From UBA9926 sp038131595 (lineage in GTDB: Bacteria > Pseudomonadota > Gammaproteobacteria > Pseudomonadales > Azotimanducaceae): a stretch of 64,000 nucleotides of DNA. Each line of letters starts with the position of its first letter. Within the stretch, counting starts at the first letter, position 1. The DNA lies in NCBI GenBank assembly GCA_038131595.1, contig JAYPPR010000008.1:1302001-1366000 (forward strand), read 5' to 3'. The notes below the pieces were generated by a model, which saw only the letters and a program-made list of their open reading frames with translations, did no database searches and had not been told where the DNA came from. Below are positions 53,503-62,710 of this stretch, one piece after another. A program made the translations under genes and the position numbers.

Positions 53503-55302
53503 CTACCGGCAGTTGAGCCCAGCTAACTCACCTTGTTCTCGCCAGGCTCGCATTCGGTCGAAGAAAGCAATGGGTCCTTTCCCGTAACTCGCGTTCTGCT
53601 TGGAGAGCGGATTCGGTTGCCCCTCGTTGTTGTAGTAACCCGGTGTGCACTCAGATTGGAAGGCCTCGCTAAATCGTGAGAGACCGATGATCTCTTGAAC
53701 CCAAGCTTGCTCAGCGTCTAGATCGGCCTCAAATTGTTTAATGGACCGATCTCGGCAGGTATCAAGCAAGTACGCCATATGCCGCGCATTCTCATCCATG
53801 GCATGGGGGAAGTTGGTGGTGAATGCCGACTGCGCATTGCTCATGATGAGCAGATTGGGAAAACCGTGACTGTGTAGCCCATGTAACGTTTGGATGCCGT
53901 CGCTCCATTTCTGGGACAACATCACCCCATCTTTACCTTCGACATCGTAGCCCGCTCGACGTGAAAACCCTGTACCAACCTCAAAGCCGGTCGCGAAGAT
54001 GATGCAGTCGACCGGGTATTCCTCGCCGTTGGCAATCACACTGGTTGCTGTGATTGCGGTAACGCCTTTGCCTTCGGTATCCACCAGTGTCACGTTAGGG
54101 CGGTTAAAGGTCGGAAGGTAGGTGTCGTGAAAACAGGGGCGTTTACAGAATTGGCGATAGTAGGGTTTTAGCGCCTCGGCAGTGCTTGGATCCTCGACGA
54201 TTGCATCAACCCGAGCTCTGATTTGCTCCATCTTCTCGAAATCAGCGAGCTCCATGAGCCTCGCGACTTCTTCCCCTGAAAGATTCTTCCCGCGGTAGTT
54301 GGCCATCGAGATCAGGTTACGGATGATCTCGGTCCAGCCGTCCATGACCAGGTCCTCCTCAATGACCCGACCTGAGGTAAGGGCATTGAAATTCTCCATG
54401 CGATCGCGCTGCCAACCCGGAGGAAGTGATGCGGCCCAGTCGGGGTTGGTCGCCCGGTTGTCACGCACGTCAATGGAGGAAGGGGTCCGCTGAAAGACAT
54501 ATAGGGCTTTCGCCGCCTCGCCAACATGGGGAATGCATTGAACGGCAGTTGCCCCGGTGCCGATGACGGCGACGCGTTTGTCTGCCAGACCGGTTAATCC
54601 GCCCTCTGATGAGCCGCCGGTGTAGTCATAGTCCCAGCGGCTGGTATGGAAGGTGTGACCTTTGAAATCAAGAATGCCTGGAATCGATGGAAGTTTTGGG
54701 CGATTTAATGGGCCGTTGGACATGATTAAGAACTGACACGTCATGTTATCGCCTTGATCGGTTTTGACCCGCCAGCGATTGTGATCGTCTTCCCAGGAAA
54801 CGGCGGTCACTTGGGTGCCGAGGCAGGCATTGGTGTAGAGGTCAAAGTGTTCTGCGATATGTTTGCTGTGCGCGAGAATTTCGGGGGCAAACGCATACTT
54901 ATTCTTCGGCACGTAGCCAAGTTCTTCACAAAGCGGCAGGTAGATGTAGGCTTCCGTATCGCAGGCGGCGCCCGGGTAACGGTTCCAGTACCAGGTCCCA
55001 CCAAAGTCGCTGCCTTTTTCGATCAGGCGGAGGTCGTTAAAACCCGCTTCCTTTAAGCGAGCGCCCGTGAGGAGGCCGCCGAACCCGCCCCCAATGACAA
55101 TGATCTCAGTGTGGTCGGTATAAGCGGCTCGCTCGGAGATGGTTTCGATATACGGGTCATCGTTGTAATCGCTGTAATCGCCGGTGATCTCGATGTACTG
55201 CTCATTGCCGTCTGCCCTCAGCCGTTTATCTCGCTCCTCGCGATATTTTTGGCGCAGTGCGTCCGGGTCAAAGGAAAGATTGGTAGCTTCCTGGGATTCC
55301 AT
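53503..55302 (-). CDS. Baeyer-Villiger-type flavin monooxygenase
   Basis: 599 residues. FAD site VIGGGFGGLLTGARL at ~69-83; GGTWYWNRYPGAACD at 101-115 is the long type I BVMO fingerprint; FKGHTFHTSRWDY at 213-225 is the BVMO/flavin-monooxygenase motif (FxGxxxHxxxW); NADPH site VAVIGTGATAVQCIP near 245-260. Uses NADPH and O2 to insert oxygen next to a carbonyl, turning ketones to esters. The start is put at 55302 (MESQEATNL) from family comparison; an ATG at 55344 in frame is an alternative and neither has a strong ribosome site. Partner of the esterase next door by inference. Confidence 0.93.
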   Translation of the reverse strand: MESQEATNLSFDPDALRQKYREERDKRLRADGNEQYIEITGDYSDYNDDPYIETISERAAYTDHTEIIVIGGGFGGLLTGARLKEAGFNDLRLIEKGSDFGGTWYWNRYPGAACDTEAYIYLPLCEELGYVPKNKYAFAPEILAHSKHIAEHFDLYTNACLGTQVTAVSWEDDHNRWRVKTDQGDNMTCQFLIMSNGPLNRPKLPSIPGILDFKGHTFHTSRWDYDYTGGSSEGGLTGLADKRVAVIGTGATAVQCIPHVGEAAKALYVFQRTPSSIDVRDNRATNPDWAASLPPGWQRDRMENFNALTSGRVIEEDLVMDGWTEIIRNLISMANYRGKNLSGEEVARLMELADFEKMEQIRARVDAIVEDPSTAEALKPYYRQFCKRPCFHDTYLPTFNRPNVTLVDTEGKGVTAITATSVIANGEEYPVDCIIFATGFEVGTGFSRRAGYDVEGKDGVMLSQKWSDGIQTLHGLHSHGFPNLLIMSNAQSAFTTNFPHAMDENARHMAYLLDTCRDRSIKQFEADLDAEQAWVQEIIGLSRFSEAFQSECTPGYYNNEGQPNPLSKQNASYGKGPIAFFDRMRAWREQGELAGLNCR

Positions 55303-55537
55303 TGGCGTAGCTCGTGTTGAATGCGACTCGGTTGAGTAGAGCATAAAAGCAAAGGAGCGTTAAGCCAGTGGGCGATCCGCTGGCGCGCCACGGTGCTGTG
55401 CGCAGCGGGTAATCACGACCGAGAGATTCGAAACAGGGAATGGATAGGCGAACGGCCGAGTGAAAGGGCGCATAGCCCAGGGCAGTTATGGCTCGGGGAT
55501 CGGGCTGTTCGAGAAAAACGGGTCAAGGAATAACGGA

Positions 55538-56335
55538 TCAAGGAATATAGAGGGTGCCTTCAGCGATCAACGTCGCTGCCCCCCGCAATGCAACTCTGTC
55601 GTCTTTCACGGTAACCATTAGCTCACCGCCCCTTGATGAGCACTGCCTAGCTCGAAGCGCCTGCTTGCCGAGTTGGTCAGCCCAATAAGGCCCAAGACAA
55701 CAATGGGCGGACCCTGTCACGGGGTCTTCGTTGATGCCATGAGCGGGGGCAAAGAAGCGCGAAACAAAATCGAGATCTGGCTGGCTTGCAGCGGCGGTCA
55801 CGATGATGCCCCTAGTATCGATTGCCGCGAGGGCGGTGTAATCGGGTGCGAGTGTGGTGACGTCTTCCTCGCGCGGTAAGACAACCATCACGTCAAATAT
55901 GGAGCGCGCGTAATGGCTGTAGTTTTTGATTCCAAGTCCTTCTATGAGCGCAGGGTCGACAGGCGCCTCAGTAGGCGGTGTCGCGGGAAAGTTTAATTCC
56001 AGTAATTCACCTTCTGGCGCACAGGTGAGCTCGCCGCTCAGCGTCTGAAACCGATAGTTTGGAAGCGCTGCCCCAAATGTCCGTTGTAACGCGTAGGCGG
56101 TAGCAAGGGTCGCATGCCCGCAGAGCGCGACTTCGTCTTTCGGTGTAAACCATCGCAGCTCAAACCCATCATCGATGGCCCGCACGAAGGCGGTTTCAGA
56201 TAAGTTGAACTCGCTGGCTATGGCTTGGAGTGTTTCTCGCGGGAGAGGGTCCGTGAGCAAGCAAACGGCTGCGGGGTTGCCGGCGAATGGCTCTGACGTG
56301 AATGCGTCTACCAAAACGTAGGGGATAGTGGCCAA
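55538..56335 (-). CDS. PhzF-family isomerase/epimerase
   Basis: 265 residues. YVLVDAFTSEPFAGNPAAVC at ~6-25 is the PhzF start; FNLSETAFV holds the catalytic Glu near 47, and DEVALCGHATLATAYAL, PVTGSAHCCLGPYW complete the family pattern. PhzF-like enzymes isomerise small dicarboxylic or amino-acid-type substrates; most are of unknown role. The start is TTG at 56335 with GGAG at good spacing. The 235 bp before the BVMO gene hold nothing else that I see. No phenazine genes nearby. Confidence 0.9.
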   Translation of the reverse strand: MATIPYVLVDAFTSEPFAGNPAAVCLLTDPLPRETLQAIASEFNLSETAFVRAIDDGFELRWFTPKDEVALCGHATLATAYALQRTFGAALPNYRFQTLSGELTCAPEGELLELNFPATPPTEAPVDPALIEGLGIKNYSHYARSIFDVMVVLPREEDVTTLAPDYTALAAIDTRGIIVTAAASQPDLDFVSRFFAPAHGINEDPVTGSAHCCLGPYWADQLGKQALRARQCSSRGGELMVTVKDDRVALRGAATLIAEGTLYIP

Positions 56336-56545
56336 ACGAATGCTCCAGGACGGTTAGCCTAAACGCTACCACGAATGGGTTTAGCGCGTTGCTATTTCGA
56401 GGTGCTGGAGGACGGACCTGCTTTGGGGCGATCGAGATGCATGATCTGGAGCGAGCGGTCCGGCTGAGGTGCCTACAGGAATCGTGCGGGTCGATTTGTC
56501 CTCAGAGTGGGCGGAGAGATCACATCGACCCCTGGCTAAAAGACG

Positions 56546-56698
56546 TTAGTCTTGCTCCATTGACCAAGTCTTGCTGGTCTCGCGAGCGAGCTCCCATTCT
56601 GACAGGGTCTCGATACGTCGCATGGTAGGTGCGGGTTTTTTGATTTCTGGCGCATCGGTGATAGTCGCTTTGATTTGCGCGGGGGCTTGTGGTGTCAC
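56546..56698 (-). CDS. Small hypothetical protein, 50 residues
   Basis: GTG at 56698 with AGGA at ~8 bp upstream; 50 codons to a TAA at 56546-56548. The product is charged and proline-rich first (TDAPEIKKPAPTMRRIE), then SEWELARETSKTWSMEQD, with no membrane segment. Reasonable codon use and a proper ribosome site make it better than chance. It points away from the CoA-transferase at 56868 across an AT-rich gap with two palindromes. Unknown function. Confidence 0.45.
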   Translation of the reverse strand: MTPQAPAQIKATITDAPEIKKPAPTMRRIETLSEWELARETSKTWSMEQD

Positions 56699-56784
56699 GG
56701 TGCTGTCCTAGCTCATTAATATTTAAGCCAAGAACGTTAGCCGGGATCCGTCCGATAAAAAAAAGAATTAATTACATCTAATAT

Positions 56785-56812
56785 ATTCTTAATAAGAATG
56801 AATCTATTCATT
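56785..56812. promoter_or_regulatory. Two adjoining palindromes in a divergent promoter region
   Basis: ATTCTTA-A-TAAGAAT (56785-56799) and AATGAAT-CT-ATTCATT (56797-56812) both have perfect 7-bp arms and overlap by three bases, in one of the most AT-rich spots of the window. They lie 56 bp before the CoA-transferase ATG and 87 bp from the small minus-strand gene. A repressor operator pair is a plausible reading; no regulator gene is next to them. Confidence 0.45.
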
Positions 56813-56867
56813 TATGGCTATCGTGCGCTTTGACGAGATCAGGTGAAATACTGAAAGTTGGCGAGCG

Positions 56868-57992
56868 ATGCTTGACTCTGAGCGGCGGCTCGGGCGCAAT
56901 CCAACCATGCAATCGAAGAACGAACCAACACCATCGCCAGGGCCGCTTAGCGGCGCGCGGATCATTGATCTGTCTGCCGTGGTCTCTGGGCCAATGGCTG
57001 CCGTTGTGCTCGCCGACCAAGGCGCTGAGGTGATTAAGGTCGAACCGCCTGGCTGGGGCGATGGCGTTCGTTACCTGGGTGCCAGTCGAGGGGGTGTGAG
57101 CGCGATATTCTCGCTGATCAATCGCAACAAGAAATCGCTTGCTTTGAATCTAAAGCATCCCGATGGGCAAGCGATATTGATGCGCTTGCTTGCCACAGCC
57201 GATGGGGTGATGCACAACTACCGTCCAGGGAAGATGGAAAGGCTTGGGCTAGGGTATGCGTCGCTCCGTGAGCATTTCCCAGATCTCATCTACCTTGCTA
57301 TCAGTGGAATGGGGGATGTTGGACCTTATGCTGGCCAGAAGGTCTACGACTATGTGATCCAGGGACTATCAGGCATTCTTGATGCGCAAGGCACACACAA
57401 CCGTTTTGAAATGGTTCGGACAATCATCTATGACAAAGTAACGGCTTTGACCGCCGCGCAAGCGATGACTGCGGGTCTCTATAACAAAGCGATGGGCAGG
57501 GGAGGCACAGAAATCAAAGTGTCGATGCTGGATTCAAGTATTTACTTTAACTGGCCCGATCTCATGTGGAATGAGTCGTTTATCGGCGATGGCGTGCAGT
57601 ATTCAGGGGACCTCGCCGATCAATACGAAGTCAGTGAAACCGCCGATGGGGCCATTGTGTCGCACCGTTTAAATGGCTCGGTTAAGGACTACGATACGGA
57701 GACACTGCTGAACTTATTTGTGGAGCACGAGATTCCTGCAGCGAGGGTGAACGCTCGCTCGGATATCAGAGACGACCCTCAAATCATTGCCCAAAAGACC
57801 CTCAAGCAAGTGGAGCATCCACTGGCCGGCCCGATGCTTCAACCCAGACCACCGGCTCGCTTCGGCAGTGACGAATCTTTTCCGGAAGACGCCTCGCCTG
57901 CGCTCGGTGACCATACGGATGAGGTACTGACTGAACTCGGCTACGATCAAGGTACGATTGGGTCTTTGCGCGCTAGTGGAGCGATCGGATGA
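56868..57992 (+). CDS. CaiB/BaiF-type (class III) CoA-transferase
   Basis: 374 residues, a little shorter than its two relatives in this window. LSGARIIDLSAVVSGPMAAV then GAEVIKVEPPGWGD; catalytic Asp161 in VYDYVIQGLSG. The start is uncertain: 56868 gives the longest frame, 56907 (MQSKNEP) fits the family N-terminus, and neither has a good ribosome site. Its TGA overlaps the ATG of the transporter gene by 4 bp (ATGA), so uptake and CoA activation of one substrate may be coupled. Confidence 0.9.
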   Translation: MLDSERRLGRNPTMQSKNEPTPSPGPLSGARIIDLSAVVSGPMAAVVLADQGAEVIKVEPPGWGDGVRYLGASRGGVSAIFSLINRNKKSLALNLKHPDGQAILMRLLATADGVMHNYRPGKMERLGLGYASLREHFPDLIYLAISGMGDVGPYAGQKVYDYVIQGLSGILDAQGTHNRFEMVRTIIYDKVTALTAAQAMTAGLYNKAMGRGGTEIKVSMLDSSIYFNWPDLMWNESFIGDGVQYSGDLADQYEVSETADGAIVSHRLNGSVKDYDTETLLNLFVEHEIPAARVNARSDIRDDPQIIAQKTLKQVEHPLAGPMLQPRPPARFGSDESFPEDASPALGDHTDEVLTELGYDQGTIGSLRASGAIG

Positions 57993-59432
57993 GCGAGCGA
58001 ACGGAAGACGTATCAGCGGCAGATCTCTCGCTCACGGGAGCGCAACCGGCATCGCCACTCGGTTACTACAGTTGGGCTTTTGGTCAGCTCGGTCGTGATC
58101 CTTTTTACATATTAGTCGTCATCTATATCTTCTTTCCCTATTTCTCGAGTGTCGTAGTGGGTGATCCTGTTCGCGGCCAGGCGTTGATTGGCTATTTGAA
58201 CGCGACGTCGGGCGCCATTCTGGCGGCCACTATTCCGTTTCTCGGAGCGGTGGCGGACAAGCAAGGGCGGCGGAAACCATGGATTGCAGGCACGGTGATG
58301 ATCATGTCGATCGGTGCTTGCTGTCTGTGGTGGGTGACTCCCGCTGCCACCAACGCGCTGATTTATCAAACCTTCGCGCTGATGTTGGTGATCAACGTGG
58401 CGTTCGCTTATTCAGAGGTGTTCCATAACGCCATGCTGCCCTCGATCACACCTGCCAACAAAGCCGGAGTGGTGTCGGGCCTCGCTTTCGCGCTGGGGAA
58501 TCTCGGCGGCGTATCGCTCATGCTGTTTGTGTTGATTGCTTTCGCCCTGCCCGGGGTGATGCCTTGGGCGTGGTTACCAGAGGCGCCGCTGTTTGGGATC
58601 GATCAATCGATCCATGAGCACGATCGCATCACAGGGCCGATTTCAGGGGTCTGGATGCTGATCTTCACGCTGCCCGGTCCTGCTGCTGACGCCAGACGCG
58701 CCGCCAACGGGTTGGCGATTCGCGGCCGCCGCGAAAGCAGGGATTCAAGATGTGCTCGAGACCGTCAAGCAGGTCCGGCACTATAAAAATGTTGCGATCT
58801 ACCTGCTGGCTCGCATGCTCTATAACGATGGGATGGTGGGTGTTTTGGTCTTTGGCGGCGTGTATGCCGCAGGGAATTTCGAGTGGGACACCATATCGCT
58901 GCTTATTTTTGGTCTTTGCACCAGCGTGACCGCCATGTTTGGCGCTTATCTAGGCGGGATCATGGATGACCGGCTGGGGTCCCTCCTAACGCTTAAGGTC
59001 TGCGTGCCGATGACTGCCATGATCTTGCTAGGGCTCGTATCGATTCAGCCCGATCGTGTGTTGTTTGTGGTGATGGTCTCGACCGACGCCGTCTGGGATT
59101 TCCCTTACTTTTCGACACCAGCCGAACTCATTTACTTTGCGACGAACCAAGTCTTCGCGCTCTTTTTTGTGACGGCACTTTCGGCATCGAGGACGTTAAT
59201 GGCTCGCATCTCCCCGCCAGATCGGGCGACCCAATTCTTTGGGTTGTATGGCCTCTCTGGTTCAATCACCGCCTTCCTGGCGCCGCTCCTCGTGGCAACC
59301 ACCACGCAGTGGTCGGCATCCCAGCGCTGGGGGTTTGCTTCTCTTTTTGTATTGATCCTGCTCGGCGGACTCATGCTGTTTTGGGTCGAGGAAAAGCAGG
59401 CCAGTGCGCCAGAGCCGCCTTCGTCTATGTAA
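57989..59432 (+). pseudogene. MFS transporter, UMF1/Atg22-like, frame-broken
   Basis: The first frame (57989-58786) gives YYSWAFGQLGRDPFYILVVI, the first ~6 membrane helices with VADKQGRRKPWIAGTVMIMS, then runs out of phase after WMLIFTLP. The second frame carries LLLTPDAPPTGWRFAAAAKA and LETVKQVRHYKNVAIYLLAR and the last six helices to 59432. One extra base in CCCGG at about 58673-58677 restores LPVLLLTPD. Both halves match a 12-helix permease, so this is one gene of ~480 codons. Start ATG overlaps the CoA-transferase stop. The substrate is probably the acid that the CoA-transferase activates. Confidence 0.82.
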
Positions 59433-59464
59433 ATTGCGCCAGAGTCGCCTTCCTCTATGTATGG
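59405..59464. repeat. 30-bp direct duplication across a stop codon
   Basis: 59405-59434 and 59435-59464 share most bases (TGCGCCAGAG and CGCCTTC and CTATGTA in both). The first copy contains the last codons of the transporter and its TAA at 59430-59432; the second lies after it. Confidence 0.8.
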
Positions 59465-59990
59465 GGGTCGATGTAAGCGCCGTCTGTCTAAGTGTTATCA
59501 ATGTAATTGAAGACAGTGCTTGCGCGGCGTCAGACACTTATTCGCACATCGCCCCCCGACCGCTTTTTTTAGACGCCGCTTCTCAAAACGCCGCGAATTG
59601 AGAGATTGGCCAGTAAGAGGGATGCGCCAGTAAAGAGCGCATTTAAATCGCGCCCGGAAAGATTAAGCGGATGATCAGGTAGACGAGCATTCAGTCTCGT
59701 ATCTCGCTAAACTTGGCCGCCTTTAATCTCGTAGCACCACCGAGACCAAATCAAGCCGCGTCGTCAATGAGCGGCTGATGGCAGTAGGCGCAACAGCACT
59801 GCGCGCAGCACTGAGCTTAGAGTAATGGCGAGGCTGGGTTCGCCCAACCACTCGCTTCTCGACATAGGCTCGTAACAGGCTGGGCTTTACATTAGCCGGG
59901 CCCGATTTGCTGGCTGACGATTATCAAGATTGCGTCGAGCAAACCGCGTAGCTCGAGTGGTGCGATGAACGTTCGAATAAGGAAAACATC
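59465..59990. other. Intergenic region before the metalloprotease
   Basis: About 525 bp with no gene I can support. It holds an 8-bp inverted repeat GCGGCGTC (~59524) / GACGCCGC (~59572) around a T7 run, not arranged as a standard terminator. Confidence 0.5.
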
Positions 59991-60088
59991 ATGAATCGAT
60001 GGATGAATAGGGATCACTTGCTCGCTCATCAGTTCCCGGCCGGAATTAAAGGCTATGTCTCGCGGTCTTTTTCGGCATGGCTGTTTTA
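59991..60088 (+). other. Displaced 5' end of the metalloprotease gene
   Basis: ATG at 59991 has AAGGAAAAC at good spacing and reads MNRWMNRDHLLAHQFPAGIK before leaving phase and ending at a TAG (60086-60088). In the protease frame the bases just before its ATG read RLCLAVFFGMAVLGMGSPA, a signal-peptide core without any start codon. A one-base loss near AAA at 60048-60050 would join them into a complete signal peptide. Confidence 0.6.
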
Positions 60089-62710
60089 GGTATGGGTTCG
60101 CCCGCGTTAGCGGGCTCAGACGTCGCCGACGCAGAACCGGTTCCAGCAGAAGCGCCTGACTCAGCAGAAGTGGTTAGCCCAAAGGCTGAGGATGAGAACA
60201 AGAAGGACGCCAAGGACGAGGGATCGGAAAAGGGTAAGAAGGATGAAAAGCCTAAGAAAACCCTTGAGGAAATGGTGGCCGATTACGAGTTGATTGAGGG
60301 ATTCTTTAACCTTTACCGAGATCCAGAGAATGGCTCGATGTTTATGGCGGTTCGAGCCGATCAATTGGACCGAGAATTCGTTTATTTCAGCTACGCAGAA
60401 AATGGCGTGGTGGCTGCAAGAGCATTCCGAGGCGCCTACCGAGATCAAGCCATACTGAAGTTTCGCAAATACTTCGATCGCCTCGAAATCATCGAGGAGA
60501 ACACGAATTTCTATTTTGACCCTGACAACGCGATGGCCCGAGCCAGCGATGCCAATATTAGTCCTGCAGTGAAGGCCAGCCTTTCGATTGAGGCGACGTC
60601 AGAGGACGAAAGTGCTTACCTCATCAAGATGGACACGGTTTTCCTGACCGAAGCCCTTCAGTCTATTGCCCCAAACGCGAATCCGAAAAAGAAGCCTTAC
60701 GAGCAGTTCTCTCTTGGAAAACTATCCAAAGATAAGTCGAGTTATCGATCGGTGAGGGGCTACCCTGAGAATGTCAATATTCTGGTGGACTACGTTTACA
60801 ACAACCAGAAGCCTTACGTTCGAGGGGGCGCTGAAGTCACGGACCCCCGGTATGTGACGCTGACTTTCCAACATTCGTTCATCCAGATGCCGGACAACAA
60901 CTATCAACCCCGGATCGACGACGCGAGGGTGGGTTACTTCTTCGACCAAGTGACTGACTTAACCAGTGATAGCGTGGTCCCTTATCGCGATCTCATTAAT
61001 CGGTGGAATCTTGAAAAGCGATATCCCGATCGCGCGAAGTCGAAGCCGATTCAACCCATTACCTGGTGGATTGAAAACACGACCCCCAAGGCGTATCGAA
61101 AAGCCATTAAAGAGGGGGTTCTTGCCTGGAACGAGGCGTTTGAAGCTGCGGGGTTTATCGATGCGATTGAGGTGAAAATACAACCCGATGATGCGGAGTG
61201 GGACGCAGGCGATGTGCGGTACAACGTACTGCGCTGGACTTCTTCGCCCAATCCTCCTTTTGGTGGGTACGGGCCTTCTTTCACCAATCCAAGAACCGGC
61301 CAAATTCTTGGCGCTGACATCATGTTAGAGAACGTGTTTGTGAGTAATCGGGTGAGATATTCGCGGCTCTTTGATGTCGCGGCATCTGATCTTGATGGTG
61401 AGGCGTGGGAGGACGAGAGCCCCTTGGATGGTGAACTAGGCAAATCTCACTGCGCGTTCGGCGCCTCCCTCCGCGATCAAGTGAGTTTCGCGGCAACGGC
61501 AATGGCCGTGATTGGCCGGGGGTCGGACGTGACTCGCATGGTCGATGAGGGACTTAGAGAACTGGCGCTGCACGAGGTCGGCCACACACTCGGGCTCAGT
61601 CACAATATGCGCGCGAGTCAACTGCGATCACCTGATGAGATCCATAATCCAGATGTGACCCAAGGGGTGCTGATTGGCTCTGTTATGGATTATGCCCCAA
61701 CGAATCTTGCTCCGAGGGGCATGCCGCAAGGCGACTTCTATACGACGCGTCCCGGTCCTTATGATACTTGGGCTGTCCAATTCGGCTACCAAGAGAACAT
61801 GGTTGGCAGCGTGCGTGAAGCGCATCTCGCTCGTTCAGCAGAGCCAGCACTTGCGTTCGGTAATGATGCAGATGACATGCGAGGCGCTGGCCGCGGCATT
61901 GATCCACGGGTCATGGTCGATGACATGTCATCGGACGCCATGGCTTACGCCAAGTCGCGTTTTGAATTAATCAGTGACGTCCAAGGTGAATTACTCAGCC
62001 GCTATTCTGAAGATGGTGACACCTGGGCGGAATTGCGCAGCGCCTACTTGGTGCTCATGCGACAAATGCAGCGTCAAGCTCGAGTTGTCTCTCGGTATGT
62101 GGGCGGCATTTACGTCAACCGAGCAGTGGCCGGCACGAGCGATGTTCCACCCTATGTGCCTGTCTCAGCCGTCGATCAAGCGAGTGCAATGCAAATGCTG
62201 GCGGATTACGTATTCTCCCCGCAGGTCGACATGATTGATCAAACCTTACTGCAGCATTTGGCAGCCCAGCGCCGAGGATTTGCCTTTCGTGGACGAACAG
62301 AGGATCCGAAGTTGCATCAGCGTGTTTTGGGCATTCAGCAAGATGTGCTGAATCATTTGCTCCACCCAAGGGTGCTGCAGCGGTTATCTGACACCGGGCT
62401 TTACGGGAACGATTACGGGCTTTCAGAGATGATGGCGGACCTCACCGCCAGCATTTTCAGTGAAGATGCTGACCCAAGGTTAGCGAGCTTCAGGCAGCCG
62501 CTACAGGTTGCGTACGTCGAGCGGCTGCTCAAAGTCATCGGGCCAAAAGGGAAGAATCCTTTTGACCGGAATGCCAGGGCCGTTGCCTACGCTGAGATCA
62601 AAGGGATTGAGGAGCGCCTCGAAGGAATGTCGGAGAGTGCCCCCACCGCTGAAGCAAGGGCGACCTCTCAATACATTCAGTTCCTGATTGATTCAGCACT
62701 CGACGCATGA
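60077..62710 (+). CDS. Secreted zinc-dependent metalloprotease (large M10-like/DUF5117-type)
   Basis: 877 residues from the only in-frame ATG. The zinc site is H499-E-V-G-H503 with a third ligand at H509 in LHEVGHTLGLSHNM, and a Met-turn-like SVMDYAPT near 536, so it is a metzincin-type protease. The long N-terminal part contains a Lys/Glu-rich linker (residues ~40-75) and the domains seen in large bacterial proteases with DUF5117/DUF5118. The N-terminal MAVLGMGSPALAG looks like the second half of a signal peptide (see 59991). Export is likely. Its TGA overlaps the ABC exporter ATG (ATGA). Substrates unknown. Confidence 0.9.
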   Translation: MAVLGMGSPALAGSDVADAEPVPAEAPDSAEVVSPKAEDENKKDAKDEGSEKGKKDEKPKKTLEEMVADYELIEGFFNLYRDPENGSMFMAVRADQLDREFVYFSYAENGVVAARAFRGAYRDQAILKFRKYFDRLEIIEENTNFYFDPDNAMARASDANISPAVKASLSIEATSEDESAYLIKMDTVFLTEALQSIAPNANPKKKPYEQFSLGKLSKDKSSYRSVRGYPENVNILVDYVYNNQKPYVRGGAEVTDPRYVTLTFQHSFIQMPDNNYQPRIDDARVGYFFDQVTDLTSDSVVPYRDLINRWNLEKRYPDRAKSKPIQPITWWIENTTPKAYRKAIKEGVLAWNEAFEAAGFIDAIEVKIQPDDAEWDAGDVRYNVLRWTSSPNPPFGGYGPSFTNPRTGQILGADIMLENVFVSNRVRYSRLFDVAASDLDGEAWEDESPLDGELGKSHCAFGASLRDQVSFAATAMAVIGRGSDVTRMVDEGLRELALHEVGHTLGLSHNMRASQLRSPDEIHNPDVTQGVLIGSVMDYAPTNLAPRGMPQGDFYTTRPGPYDTWAVQFGYQENMVGSVREAHLARSAEPALAFGNDADDMRGAGRGIDPRVMVDDMSSDAMAYAKSRFELISDVQGELLSRYSEDGDTWAELRSAYLVLMRQMQRQARVVSRYVGGIYVNRAVAGTSDVPPYVPVSAVDQASAMQMLADYVFSPQVDMIDQTLLQHLAAQRRGFAFRGRTEDPKLHQRVLGIQQDVLNHLLHPRVLQRLSDTGLYGNDYGLSEMMADLTASIFSEDADPRLASFRQPLQVAYVERLLKVIGPKGKNPFDRNARAVAYAEIKGIEERLEGMSESAPTAEARATSQYIQFLIDSALDA

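Noticed and set aside
55538..56335. Phenazine biosynthesis locus
   Set aside because: Only a PhzF-fold protein is present; no other phz genes nearby.
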